NCBI GenBank assembly: GCA_934675585.1
Contig: CAKUQY010000002.1
Location: 41,133-105,132 of the forward strand
Reading direction: 5' to 3'
DNA: 64,000 bases
From: an uncultured Opitutales bacterium
Lineage (GTDB): Bacteria; Verrucomicrobiota; Verrucomicrobiia; Opitutales; UBA953
This document shows positions 9,018-17,273 of the stretch, piece by piece; the first letter of the stretch is position 1, and each line of letters begins with the position of its first letter. A model generated the notes under the pieces. The model ran no database searches. It saw only the letters and a list, made by a program, of their open reading frames with translations, and was not told the DNA's origin. The translations under genes were made by a program, and so were the position numbers.

Positions 9018-9336
9018 AAACGGTTTTTTTATCCACGAATTGCCCGAATTTCACGGATTTTTTATTTGGATTTTATTCGGCGGGAACGGGTTTTGAGCGC
9101 TGAAAGCGCGACTTTTTCAGCCCAAGGCGGAAGCCCTGGGTAATGAAACCCCAAAAGCCACGAGCCCTAAAAGGGCGGCTCTCACCACAAACATAAAATT
9201 CGCGGGAACGCCAGATTTTCTCGCCAAAAGAACAAAGCGCCGAAGCGTCGGCGATTTAAGCCGCCGAGTTTTTTCGGAAATATTAATTAGAACCAAATTT
9301 TTTATCCACGAATAACAGTGATTGCACGAATGATTT
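9018..9336. repeat. Intergenic dispersed repeats
   Basis: No gene seen. Contains a TTTTTTATCCACGAATT block at about 9028, a GCGCTGAAAGCGCGAC hairpin and a 'GCCCAAGGC.GAAGCCCTGGG' palindromic block at 9105-9150 (similar inverted material at 63690-63780), and a third repeat (9201-9274) found again at 11168-11241 and 17027-17093. Confidence 0.65.
9201..9274 (+). repeat. Dispersed repeat B, copy 1
   Basis: Starts on the iterated motif, continues CCAGATTTTCTCGCC, then a hairpin TCGGCG...CCGCCGA and a T-run. Copies 2 and 3 are at 11168-11241 and 17027-17093. The hairpin plus T-run resembles a mobile terminator. Confidence 0.65.
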
Positions 9337-9609
9337 TTACGCGGGAACGACAATCAATTTTTTACCCAACGGACGCAAAAGTTTGGAAATCGTAAGCAAT
9401 GTCGGCGACACATTTCCTCGTTCAATGCGCGTAATCATCGGCTGCTTAATTCCTGTTAGCGATTCAAGTTCTTTTTGAGAAATGCCAAGTTCCCCGCGTG
9501 CTTTCACCAGCTCCGACGCGATCGCCGTCGCAAGATTGACTTCATCAATCTCTTCCGCCGACATTTTTGATTCCAAATATTCAATCGCATTTAAATTTTT
9601 CTTTTTCAT
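9337..9609 (-). CDS. XRE-family HTH protein, antitoxin-like, solitary
   Basis: 90 residues. A helix-turn-helix of the Cro/C1 (XRE) type spans about residues 36-75 (L-G-I-S-Q-K-E-L ... G-I-K-Q-P-M-I-T-R-I-E-R-G), as in HigA-like antitoxins. These are normally paired with a RelE/HigB toxin, but no toxin frame is next to it on either side. The extreme C-terminus Val-Val-Pro-Ala is encoded by an iterated motif that runs into the stop codon. It may be an orphan antitoxin left after toxin loss, or a stand-alone regulator. Confidence 0.8.
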   Translation of the reverse strand: MKKKNLNAIEYLESKMSAEEIDEVNLATAIASELVKARGELGISQKELESLTGIKQPMITRIERGNVSPTLLTISKLLRPLGKKLIVVPA

Positions 9610-10362
9610 TCATAAACCTTTCTTTTGATTTACTTTTATCCGCATGCAAGCTGTCAAAAAAATCTTTCACGGAAGATTTTCCATTTTCTGAAGTATAAAT
9701 TATTACCTCGAACATAATTGAAGTTTATAACTTTTAAGTTATAATTGCAAGCAAAAACAACGTACAATCTCTCGCGGGAACGGATTTTTTATCCACGTAC
9801 CGAGCGAAGCGACACCCTGCCATTGCTCGAATTACACGGATTATTTTTTAACCGCAAAGAAAGCGAAGGAAATAAAGGTTTAGTTTTAACGCAAATGACA
9901 CGGATTTTAAGCAAATTACGCAATTTTTTGTTGGGATTTTATTTTGGCGGGAACGGAAAATTTCAACTAGGGAACTAAGGGAAATTTTTAAGGGAACTAA
10001 GATTTTTGTTGGTTGGCGCGGGAACACGGGAATAACTGATAACTGAAAACTGAAAGCTGAAAACTGCGGGAACGGGAATTTCAACTTTTAAATTTCTTAC
10101 AAGCTCGGTCATAGTCATTGTCATCGTCATCGTCGTTTTTGCGCGGGAACGCGGATAACGGGAAACTACATTTTTCGACTACGAACTGACGCTGATGAAA
10201 ACGAATTTTAAATTTTAACGTTCAATGGTTTCATCTCGCTTCACTCAACATTTAACTTTCTTTTAAGTTGCCACATGGCGCGGCTATTTTCGACTGCCAC
10301 GCCCTTCTCCCAATTTACCGCGCCACGTCATTTAAAACTACCGCTCAGAAATGAAAAGAGAA
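9610..10362. repeat. Repeat-rich intergenic region without a gene
   Basis: Holds one arm of a ~120-base direct repeat (9780-9903), short AACTGAAAACTGAA-type runs near 10030, a degenerate GTCATY hexamer run at about 10108-10135 (reverse complement of the one at 4766-4790), and motif copies. Open frames here translate the repeat and have no family resemblance. Confidence 0.65.
9780..9903 (+). repeat. ~120-bp direct repeat, left copy
   Basis: Shares with 10860-10985 the succession ATTTTTTATC.ACGTACCGAG, CGAAGCGACACC, CCATTGC, then TTTTTTAACCGCAAAGAAAG, GAAGGAAATAAAGG and TTAACGCARATGACACGG with only scattered differences. The two copies flank the two-gene pair at 10407-10800. Confidence 0.8.
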
Positions 10363-10392
10363 TTGAGGGGCAAATCTCAAATATGTTAGAAT
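10363..10392 (+). promoter_or_regulatory. Promoter of the small gene pair
   Basis: TTGAGG (10363-10368), 18-base spacer, TAGAAT (10387-10392); start codon at 10407, about 14 bases after the -10 box. Confidence 0.5.
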
Positions 10393-10406
10393 AACAACAT
10401 AAAAGA

Positions 10407-10625
10407 ATGGCCCCTCCTAAAATCCCGCAAGCAGACATCAACCGACGTTATCCTCGCAGTATCAAAAATCTGTTCATTTTTAAAGAAATTTGCGACGCTT
10501 GCTATTGTTTAGACAATCGAGGAGAAAAACCAACACCAATATTTTCACAACAAATAGGACAAAAAATTCGAATTTTCGATGAAAAAATAATGTCCGAAAT
10601 AAGAAAGGTAATCAACAATGACTAA
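10407..10625 (+). CDS. Small hypothetical protein, first of an overlapping pair
   Basis: 72 residues, not recognised. Basic N-terminal half with two Cys in Cys-Asp-Ala-Cys (about 30-33) and an Ile-rich, charged C-terminus. It contains no copy of the iterated motif, is A/T-rich compared with its neighbours, has a plausible promoter of its own, and overlaps the next gene by 8 bases, all of which favour a real gene. A toxin-antitoxin pair or remnant cargo of a mobile element are possible. Confidence 0.5.
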   Translation: MAPPKIPQADINRRYPRSIKNLFIFKEICDACYCLDNRGEKPTPIFSQQIGQKIRIFDEKIMSEIRKVINND

Positions 10626-10800
10626 CGACGAATTTGACAAACTTGGAAAAGAAATGCTTCATGGTCTCCAAATCGCAATTCAAGAAGACTATCAACGCAA
10701 AGCAAAATTGGGACAAAAAGTTGTCATCGCCGACAAAAACGGCAAGCCCAAATTGTATTCCGCAAGATATTTGTTAAGAAAAAAATCAAACAAATCTTAA
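10618..10800 (+). CDS. Small hypothetical protein, second of an overlapping pair
   Basis: 60 residues. Pattern: charged helix followed by Lys-x-Gly-Gln-x-Val-Val-Ile-Ala-Asp-Lys-Asn-Gly-Lys-Pro, then a basic tail. It looks like short conserved proteins in which a helix is followed by a 'G-x-x-V-V-x-x-x-D-G' strand, but I cannot name a family. Starts inside the end of the upstream gene (8-base overlap), so translation is probably coupled. Confidence 0.5.
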   Translation: MTNDEFDKLGKEMLHGLQIAIQEDYQRKAKLGQKVVIADKNGKPKLYSARYLLRKKSNKS

Positions 10801-10859
10801 CGCAGACTTTTAAACCGCGGGAACGTTTTTTTGAAGTTCACGCAGATTCCGCTGAATAC

Positions 10860-10985
10860 GCAGATTTTTTATCAACGTACCGAGCGAAGCGACACCCCGC
10901 CATTGCACAAATCACACGAATATTTTTTTAACCGCAAAGAAAGCGAAGGAAATAAAGGTTTAGTTTTAACGCAGATGACACGGGA
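10860..10985 (+). repeat. ~120-bp direct repeat, right copy
   Basis: Counterpart of 9780-9903, same orientation, about 1,080 bases apart. Ends just before a motif copy (ACGGGAACGGG) that is absent from the left copy. Confidence 0.8.
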
Positions 10986-11167
10986 ACGGGATTTTTTATC
11001 CACGAATTTCACTAACAACACGAATAAATTTAACGCGGTTTTTTAGATTAAAAACGCGGAGCGTTTGCCATTGATAACCACAGGTAATTTTGAGCAACGC
11101 GAAAAATCACTTGGGGAAAAAATATAGCACTAAAAACCTGAAAGGTTTCCTAATTTGCGGACGGGCT

Positions 11168-11241
11168 CGCGGGAACGCCAGATTTTCTCGCCCGAAGAAC
11201 GAAGATTGCGAAGTTTCGGCGGTTAAGCCGCCGAGTTTTTT
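11168..11241 (+). repeat. Dispersed repeat B, copy 2
   Basis: CGCGGGAACGCCAGATTTTC start, variable middle, hairpin CGGCGG-TTAAG-CCGCCG followed by GAGTTTTTT. This is the best terminator-like copy of the three. Confidence 0.7.
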
Positions 11242-11294
11242 ATTTGAATTTTTTCGCGAAAAGCAAAAACCCTATAGTTTCGGGAACATAAAAT

Positions 11295-12464
11295 TTATTC
11301 GTGAAAACGGGAAGACTTTATGTTTAAGCTTTTTGACAAAAATTGCATTGAAAAATTTCTGAAATTTTTAAGTTTTTCTTCGATACTTTTCCAATTTATC
11401 GGAATACGCATTTGCTCATACATTGTTCCGTTGTTCTCCGAATAAATGCGAGATTCAAGACCTAATTTCTCCAAAATTGATAGAAAACGACAGTTTTCAG
11501 ATTCTGTTTTCCCTTTTTGTAAAATTACTAAAAATTGTTTTCGCATAATAATTGCAAATGCCGTTCCGTGAAATGAATTTGTAATTACACATTCCGATTT
11601 ATCGTATGCATTCAACCATTCCGTCGGAGATGGAGTAAAAACGTATTCTTCTGGAACACAAAGTTCTGTTCCCTGCAACGGAATAACTTTTAATGCTGAA
11701 TTATAATCCTTCGAAAGTTTCAAAGTTTCTTTCCAAGGTAATTCATCAAGAGATTTTACATTCAAAAAATATGCCAAAATCGTTTTTTGCGGGAACGCCA
11801 AATCTTTATTTTCCGCAAAAACGAATTTCATATAATCTTCCTTATCAAGCAACAATGTTGGATCGCAAACGTGGACCGGATTTTTAAAGGGTGTCTTTTT
11901 CACGACGTCGATTCCTTCAGGTTCGCGGACAGAAATTGCATCAAATTTTGGAAGCAATTTTTCCGCGCTTTTATACCATTTGTTTGTCCGTGTTTTCCAA
12001 GCGGTGCTCACTGCGTAAGCAATTCTCAAAGCTTTTTTTGGCGCGAAATCAAGACTTGTCGCAATTGACAAACAGCCCCACATTTGATCACTGCCAACAA
12101 TGTAAACTTCTGCAACTGGAGGATTTTCAAGCAATTCTTTCTCCGTAAAAATATGTTCTGTTCGCGGAAGATTTTTTGACATAAAATCCTCAAAATAACG
12201 CGGATGTTTTTTATTAAATTTTGCAAAAAGTTTTTCTTCCTTTTTTCGCCTAAATTTTTCTGGAATCGCAAAAATATTTTTATTTCGATAAAAAAATGCA
12301 AGAATGCGCCAAATAAATGGCCGCCTGTTCCCAGTATTCCTAATCAAAAAAGTTTCATGCCCTTCTTTTTGAAGATAAGTTTGTAAAGCAAGATTTTGAA
12401 ATAATGAACCGTAGTTATCCCAATATCTTAACCATCCGTCAGCAGAAATAATGCCTATTTTCAT
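11295..12464 (-). CDS. Polysaccharide pyruvyl transferase family protein
   Basis: About 389 residues counted from the ATG at 12464, which overlaps the TGA of the upstream gene (ATGA). An in-frame ATG further upstream (12506) lies inside that gene and is unlikely. Family signs are the N-terminal Lys-Ile-Gly-Ile-Ile, the Val-Gly-Ser-Asp-Gln-Met-Trp motif near one third of the length and Asn-Ser-Phe-His-Gly-Thr-Ala-Phe-Ala late in the protein. Such enzymes (CsaB/WcaK-like) add pyruvate ketals to exopolysaccharide or cell-wall sugars. Last gene of the surface-polysaccharide cluster. Confidence 0.88.
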   Translation of the reverse strand: MKIGIISADGWLRYWDNYGSLFQNLALQTYLQKEGHETFLIRNTGNRRPFIWRILAFFYRNKNIFAIPEKFRRKKEEKLFAKFNKKHPRYFEDFMSKNLPRTEHIFTEKELLENPPVAEVYIVGSDQMWGCLSIATSLDFAPKKALRIAYAVSTAWKTRTNKWYKSAEKLLPKFDAISVREPEGIDVVKKTPFKNPVHVCDPTLLLDKEDYMKFVFAENKDLAFPQKTILAYFLNVKSLDELPWKETLKLSKDYNSALKVIPLQGTELCVPEEYVFTPSPTEWLNAYDKSECVITNSFHGTAFAIIMRKQFLVILQKGKTESENCRFLSILEKLGLESRIYSENNGTMYEQMRIPINWKSIEEKLKNFRNFSMQFLSKSLNIKSSRFHE

Positions 12465-13684
12465 ATTTGTTTTTCCCTTATTTTTTTTATTAAACAGAAA
12501 ATGCAAACTTTGCGAGCCGTGCTAATTAGACAACTCTTTAACCATTGCTTAAAAGACGCTCTCGTTTTTGTTTTGAATAATTTATAAATTTGCGCAACGT
12601 CATTTAAAGAATTCAATTCTTTAAGAAAACGATTATCGTTCATTTTCCAATGTGAAGCGTGCGGACGAATTCCGCCGTTCCCGACAGCGGCTATCTCAAA
12701 CGACGAATTAATATTTATAGAAAGTTTTTGTTTAATTGCGTTAAGAAAAAACCTCCCATTTTCACTCCAAGCAATAACAGCGGAAATTCCTTCTCCGACA
12801 TTAATTTGAGGATCAATTGCTTTAATATTCCAAAAATCACCAAGTGTAATATCTGCGCCACTTAATCCTTCTTTTCCTGGGCACTTGTGACAACTTGGAC
12901 GTGTAATTTGCATTCCTAAAAACGCTTTGCCAAACGGATAATTATAATATTTAGCATCCGCATAAATTTTATCGTCCTGTTCTATGCAAAAATGAGTTTC
13001 AATTTCCGTTCCCGCAACAACGCGTTTGCGAAAAGAAACATTCGTCGTATTTTTAGTTTTAATTTTTTCATTGTCGCAAATTGCCAAGTAATATTTTCTC
13101 CATGCCATTGGCGATGGAACCGCGTGGCAAGCAACTTCGACTGCGAGTAAATTATTAAATTTTTTAACCAAGAAACGCTTCAATCCCGCGATTTGACAGG
13201 GCGTTCCCGTAAAAAGCACTTGTCGTCCCGCGAGTAAAAACTGTTTCGCCTTTACAAAATTATTACCGATTACCGATTGTAAATATTTGCTCCCGCGAAA
13301 TGCCGCAAGCCCGTCAAACGTTTCCGTAAAATCATGGATTACCGCAGTAAAATCTTCATTCCAGCGCGCACCAAAAACAACGCCGCCCTCACTTATAATT
13401 TTTTCCGCAAGTAAAGTAAAAATTCCGCCAGATGTTGATTGCATTCGCAAATTATCATTCGCGCAACGTGCGGCAATTACTTCCGTTTTTTCAGCATTTG
13501 CGGGAACGCGATTAAGCGATGGACAAACTTTTTCGCACAAATGGCAATTAATGCAGTTGTCAGCATTTATACGAGGATAAAGAAAACCTTCTTCATCCTC
13601 TTTCATTACAATACATTGTTTAGGGCATATGCTCATACAGGCGCTACAACCGCAACAATCTTCTTTTCTTTTTAACTCAATCAT
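12461..13684 (-). CDS. Coenzyme F420 hydrogenase/dehydrogenase beta-subunit family, ferredoxin-like N-terminus
   Basis: 407 residues. Two 4Fe-4S ferredoxin motifs at the N-terminus (C-x2-C-x2-C-x3-C-P at about 9-20 and 43-54), followed by FrhB N- and C-terminal-like regions with further Cys (for example C-H-K-C-P). In bacteria such proteins repeatedly sit next to pyruvyl transferases in capsule and exopolysaccharide loci, as here, where the two overlap by four bases; the reaction there is not well established. It likely performs a redox step on a sugar or supports the transferase. F420 itself need not be present. Confidence 0.85.
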   Translation of the reverse strand: MIELKRKEDCCGCSACMSICPKQCIVMKEDEEGFLYPRINADNCINCHLCEKVCPSLNRVPANAEKTEVIAARCANDNLRMQSTSGGIFTLLAEKIISEGGVVFGARWNEDFTAVIHDFTETFDGLAAFRGSKYLQSVIGNNFVKAKQFLLAGRQVLFTGTPCQIAGLKRFLVKKFNNLLAVEVACHAVPSPMAWRKYYLAICDNEKIKTKNTTNVSFRKRVVAGTEIETHFCIEQDDKIYADAKYYNYPFGKAFLGMQITRPSCHKCPGKEGLSGADITLGDFWNIKAIDPQINVGEGISAVIAWSENGRFFLNAIKQKLSININSSFEIAAVGNGGIRPHASHWKMNDNRFLKELNSLNDVAQIYKLFKTKTRASFKQWLKSCLISTARKVCIFCLIKKIREKQI

Positions 13685-13733
13685 TTTGCGTAAAAACTAT
13701 TTGCTTGAAGCAAAAGTTTCCACGCAATTTTTA

Positions 13734-14746
13734 TCAGTGAATCACCAAGATTTCGTCAACAGACTTTCTCGGCGATGTCGCCAATTGAAACTGCTCGGGA
13801 ACGTCGCCACAAGCGATTAAAACGGCTATGCTTTCAGCGGGATGTATCCCCCCCCCCCCCCCCCCAGAGTAAGGACGCGACGCAAAGCCAAATCCGTTGC
13901 GGGAGCGACACTCCAATTTAATAGGCAATGAGCGACTTTGTTTTTGTGAAGAGCATAACAGAGATTCATAATATAAATTCCTGCATTTGTAAACAGATCA
14001 TTGCGTTCCTGAGCCCAACAAAGTCCTCGTTGATCTGCGGTAACAATCAACAATTTATCTGCAAGATGTCCAAAACCTCGATTTCCGTTTTGAAGCGCAA
14101 GACAATCTGCAATTTGTTTTTTATCTCGAATGCAATGTACGCGGACATATTGGCGGTTGCAAGCACTTGGCGCATTGTTCGCGAGCACTACCGCATTTTT
14201 GATCTGCTCGTCAGAAATAGTTCCCGCAAAATGGCGAACAGAATGACGCGATGCGGAAAAGATTTCAAAAGGAGCGTCAAGTTTTGAAAAATAACGTTCC
14301 CGCGTCATTTTAATCTGTTGTGACGGAACTGTTTTATATTTTGACAAAACAGAATTAAGGCTCAATTGTGTTTCTGCGTTTAATGAAAATTTTTCTGTTT
14401 TATGTAACAAATCATATTCTGCTAAAATTTCTACGGCACATTTCCATTGGGCTTCTTCGATTCCAAATTTATTTGCAAAATTTTTACACATCGTTGCAAC
14501 TTTTATAACTTGTGCCTGACCGAATCCCAATCTGCGTTCAGGCATAGTCAATCCTTTTTCAAGAACATGGTAAGCCATCGTCAAATCCGTCAACGCTCCG
14601 AATTTTGTTTTATGCGCTTCTTTTCGGGAAAACTTTAAATAACGGGACCAATCATAGAAGAAAAAAGACAGCGTGCCAAATCCGAGCGCGTTCATTACGC
14701 GTTTGGGAATGTAAGCAATTAACTTATAAATGAACGATTTTTTCAT
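13734..14746 (-). pseudogene. Nitroreductase-family protein, out of frame at an 18-base poly-C tract (likely phase-variable)
   Basis: The upstream frame (14746 to 13826) encodes 300 recognisable residues, with Ser-Arg-His-Ser-Val-Arg-His-Phe (166-173) and Ala-Pro-Ser-Ala-Cys-Asn-Arg-Gln (192-199) typical of FMN-dependent nitroreductases found in polysaccharide clusters. It then reads through G18 as six Gly and stops after six more residues. The missing C-terminus (A-E-S-I-A-V-L-I-A-C-G-D-V-P-E ... to the stop at 13734) is intact in another frame just past the tract. Sixteen or nineteen G would restore a ~337-residue protein. So the gene is OFF in this sequence but can probably be switched by slipped-strand mispairing. 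The start follows the flippase stop by 3 bases. Confidence 0.85.
13848..13865. repeat. Homopolymer C18 (G18 on the coding strand)
   Basis: Eighteen consecutive C on the + strand inside the nitroreductase-like gene. It is the longest homopolymer I noticed in the window and sits exactly at the point where the reading frame breaks. Confidence 0.95.
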
Positions 14747-14749
14747 ATA

Positions 14750-16297
14750 CTAACCTTTTTGTTTGATAAATTTTGAGAAAAACATATTTACAATTGCGTG
14801 GCGTTCCAGGCGGTTAAAGCCCAAGAGCCAAACACAAATAGATGTTGTGACGGTTGAAACAAAACAAACGCTTAAAAACCGTCCCCAACCGTTAATAAAA
14901 TCCGCACTGCAATAAATCCAAAGAATTAACGGAAGAATACTCGAAACGACACTGACAAAAAAGACCCGCGCGCAAACTTCCCACAGATATTTTCGTGCTG
15001 GCAAAGCGACCAGTTTCCTCAAATAAAAAATTCTCCAAATATGAACCCAAAGATTAATTCCCGTTTTGATGACAACGACCCAGACAGGCGAAAATCCAAG
15101 CCACAAAACCAGAATCGCCAATGGCAAATTAAGAAAAATAAAACAGCTAACAATCAATTGATAATTCTTAATTTTTCCGCGCGCCTGAACAGACATCCAA
15201 AGCGGCCCAGACAATGCGTCAATAAGCATAAAAACTAAAAGCCATTGAGCAAATACCGATGTATATTCTGGAACTTCCGTTAACCAAATATTTAAAACAA
15301 AATCCATATTCAGAATAAACGGCAATGCAATAAAAAACATTAAAAAATACGAAAACTTTGATGCCCTAAAAATCAATCGAATAAACTCCTCTTGTTTCCC
15401 TGCCGCGTAAAGTTTTGTCAATTGCGGGCTGAACGCCAACTGAAAATTACCGACAAACTGACCGACTGCGCCTTGAATTTGCGTAGTAATCCCCATCGCG
15501 GCATTTAGAACAACTCCGCAAAAAATATTAAGCACCATATTTATGCCTTGCGAATTGCACATATTCGCTACACCACCGAACAACGACCAGCCAGAAAAAC
15601 CAAACAATTCTTTGAATAAGTTCGCCTCCCAAAACCGATAATATTTTGCAACATAGCCAAACGATTTCTTGCTATACCAAATATATGCAATTTGATTTAA
15701 AATTCCCAGAACGAAAACAAGAAACGCATAATAAACAAGAGCGTCGAACGGAGAAAAAATGAGCATATAGACAATCACGAGTTTTAAAACAGCGTTTGCA
15801 ATGCTCATCAAGGCATAAAAACTCATTTTTTCATATGCGACGATAACCGCGTGATACGGAACAAGCATTATTCCCAAAATCGTTGTAAAAACGGAAAACT
15901 GATAAACCCAATTCGCCGCGCTCATTCGATCCGCGGGAATATTTAATTTAACATTCAAAAACCATAACCCAATTGTTTCCGCTAACAACAAAATGACAAC
16001 AGATATTACTCCGTGAACGCTTAACGCCATTGAAAAAACGCGACTTGTTTGAATAAAATCGTTTTTACCAAGCCAAAAATTCAAAAAACGCTGAGTTGCC
16101 GTCGCCATCGCGGTATTTAAAAAACCAAACAAAACAACAACTCCGCCGACAACATTATAAATACCGAAATTATCAACTCCAAGGACTTCGAGAATTACAC
16201 GTGAAGTATACAAAGAAATTCCCATCGTTACCGCCATACGGCAGTAAAGCATAATCGTATTTTTCGCAATGCGTTTGTTGTTTGCGGAAACGGACAT
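14750..16297 (-). CDS. Polysaccharide flippase (Wzx/MATE-like)
   Basis: About 515 residues from the ATG at 16297 (an ATG five codons earlier at 16312 is possible). Many hydrophobic segments spread along the whole length, about 12-14, with the N-terminal K-R-I-A-K-N-T-I-M-L-Y pattern of O-antigen/capsule exporters. Moves lipid-linked oligosaccharide across the inner membrane. First gene of the cluster that continues with the nitroreductase (3-base gap), the F420H2-dehydrogenase-beta-like protein and the pyruvyl transferase. No copy of the iterated motif lies in this 1.5-kb gene, against one every 120-190 bases in typical neighbours, which suggests recent acquisition. Confidence 0.87.
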   Translation of the reverse strand: MSVSANNKRIAKNTIMLYCRMAVTMGISLYTSRVILEVLGVDNFGIYNVVGGVVVLFGFLNTAMATATQRFLNFWLGKNDFIQTSRVFSMALSVHGVISVVILLLAETIGLWFLNVKLNIPADRMSAANWVYQFSVFTTILGIMLVPYHAVIVAYEKMSFYALMSIANAVLKLVIVYMLIFSPFDALVYYAFLVFVLGILNQIAYIWYSKKSFGYVAKYYRFWEANLFKELFGFSGWSLFGGVANMCNSQGINMVLNIFCGVVLNAAMGITTQIQGAVGQFVGNFQLAFSPQLTKLYAAGKQEEFIRLIFRASKFSYFLMFFIALPFILNMDFVLNIWLTEVPEYTSVFAQWLLVFMLIDALSGPLWMSVQARGKIKNYQLIVSCFIFLNLPLAILVLWLGFSPVWVVVIKTGINLWVHIWRIFYLRKLVALPARKYLWEVCARVFFVSVVSSILPLILWIYCSADFINGWGRFLSVCFVSTVTTSICVWLLGFNRLERHAIVNMFFSKFIKQKG

Positions 16298-16333
16298 TTC
16301 GAAATCTCTCAACCCTACACGTTTTGCCGAAAA

Positions 16334-16873
16334 CTATTTCAACTTCTCCAATTGTTCCCGCACGAACGCGAGGGCGCGGAGAACGCTGTCGATTTTTGCG
16401 AGCGTTTTTTCGGTCGGTTTAAAATGTTCGCCGGGTTTTGCGGGAACGAGTAAATTTTCTGCGGGAACGGCAATTGAGTCGGCTTGTTCCCGCGCTTTCA
16501 AAAGCAAATCCGACGTTCCCGAAATCGCCGGCAAAAACAGCGAATGAATCGCCGAAGCCGCAAGCTCGTGAAGCGATTTTTCAATCGTGTAATGTTCCGC
16601 CGCGCGCAAAGATTTTTTATGAACCGTCAAAACCCCGAACGCGCGCAACGCGTCGATCACGTTCTGCGAAGAGCCGTGCGAAATGCAGAGCGATTTTTCG
16701 AGCATCGATTTCGACATCGGCACGGGCGAAAAATAAATCGCCGCCGCGACTTCGCCGACAACGGGCATCAAGCCGATCAATTTTGCGATTTCCGCGAACG
16801 CCGCCGCGACATTGCGTTCCCACGCGGGAACGTTTCTTGCCATTTTCTTCTTACGGTCAAATTTAGTTTTCAT
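16334..16873 (-). CDS. GbsR/MarR-like winged-helix transcriptional regulator
   Basis: 179 residues. A winged helix-turn-helix lies at about 40-100 (A-A-I-Y-F-S-P-V-P-M-S ... S-S-Q-N-V-I-D-A-L-R-A-F-G-V-L), as in GbsR-type regulators. The C-terminal part is alpha-helical and would dimerise; it carries two motif-encoded Val-Pro-Ala insertions. It lies 36 bases upstream of the flippase gene on the same strand, so it may control the polysaccharide cluster. Confidence 0.72.
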   Translation of the reverse strand: MKTKFDRKKKMARNVPAWERNVAAAFAEIAKLIGLMPVVGEVAAAIYFSPVPMSKSMLEKSLCISHGSSQNVIDALRAFGVLTVHKKSLRAAEHYTIEKSLHELAASAIHSLFLPAISGTSDLLLKAREQADSIAVPAENLLVPAKPGEHFKPTEKTLAKIDSVLRALAFVREQLEKLK

Positions 16874-17225
16874 CTAAAAATTATAATGACCTCAAAAAAA
16901 AAAGTAGCAAGACTATTTTTTGAAAGTTGAGAATTTAAAGTCGAAAGTTGAAAGTTGGCAGGAACGCGGAGTTTTTGAACACAGATGAAAACAGATTTTT
17001 GACAGATTTCACAGATTTTTTTGAGCGACGGGAACGAAAAAAATCTCGCCCGAAAAACCAAGCGCCGAAACAACGGCGGTTAAGTCGCTGGGTTATTTGT
17101 TTGAAAAAATCTCTTAGTTTCCTTAAAAATTTCCCTTAATTAACTTAGTTGAAAATCCGTCCCCGCCGTTCCCGTCATTCGTGAAATTTGGGTAATTCGT
17201 GGATAAAAAACGTTCCCGCGCAATA
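16874..17225. repeat. Intergenic repeats
   Basis: No gene seen. Low-complexity GTTGAAAGTTG and ACAGATTT-type runs, repeat B copy 3 (17027-17093, diverged), and motif copies near 17165 and 17210. Confidence 0.6.
17027..17093 (+). repeat. Dispersed repeat B, copy 3 (diverged)
   Basis: ACGGGAACG start, then ATCTCGCCCGAA, GCGCCGAA and CGGCGGTTAAG as in copies 1 and 2; the right hairpin arm is decayed. Confidence 0.5.
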
Positions 17226-17258
17226 AAAAAAGCCCAAGAGACTTTTCTTGGGCTTTTG
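17226..17258. terminator. Rho-independent terminator of the metal efflux operon
   Basis: Hairpin arms AAGCCCAAGA and TCTTGGGCTT with a short loop, flanked by an A-run on the left and a T-run on the right, so it can work in both directions. It lies just beyond the stop of the cusA-like gene at 17274. Confidence 0.85.
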
Positions 17259-17273
17259 TTATTATATTTTTAT

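Larger units (their letters stand above)
10801..11294. repeat. Repeat-rich intergenic region
   Basis: Contains the right copy of the ~120-base direct repeat (10860-10985), a TTTTTTATCCACGAATTTCAC block and repeat B copy 2 (11168-11241). No gene supported. Confidence 0.65.

Noticed and set aside
9337..9609. Complete HigBA toxin-antitoxin system
   Set aside because: Only the XRE partner is present; no RelE/HigB-like frame lies within the flanking 600 bases.
9745..9978. Open frame on the + strand of 77 codons
   Set aside because: It translates the ~120-base direct repeat; the same peptide appears from the other copy at 10831-11046, with no family resemblance.
10831..11046. Open frame of 71 codons
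   Set aside because: Second translation of the same DNA repeat, including motif-encoded Arg-Glu-Arg.
17226..17258. Riboswitch or attenuator upstream of a + strand gene
   Set aside because: It follows the last gene of a minus-strand operon and no gene starts downstream on the + strand; a plain terminator explains it.
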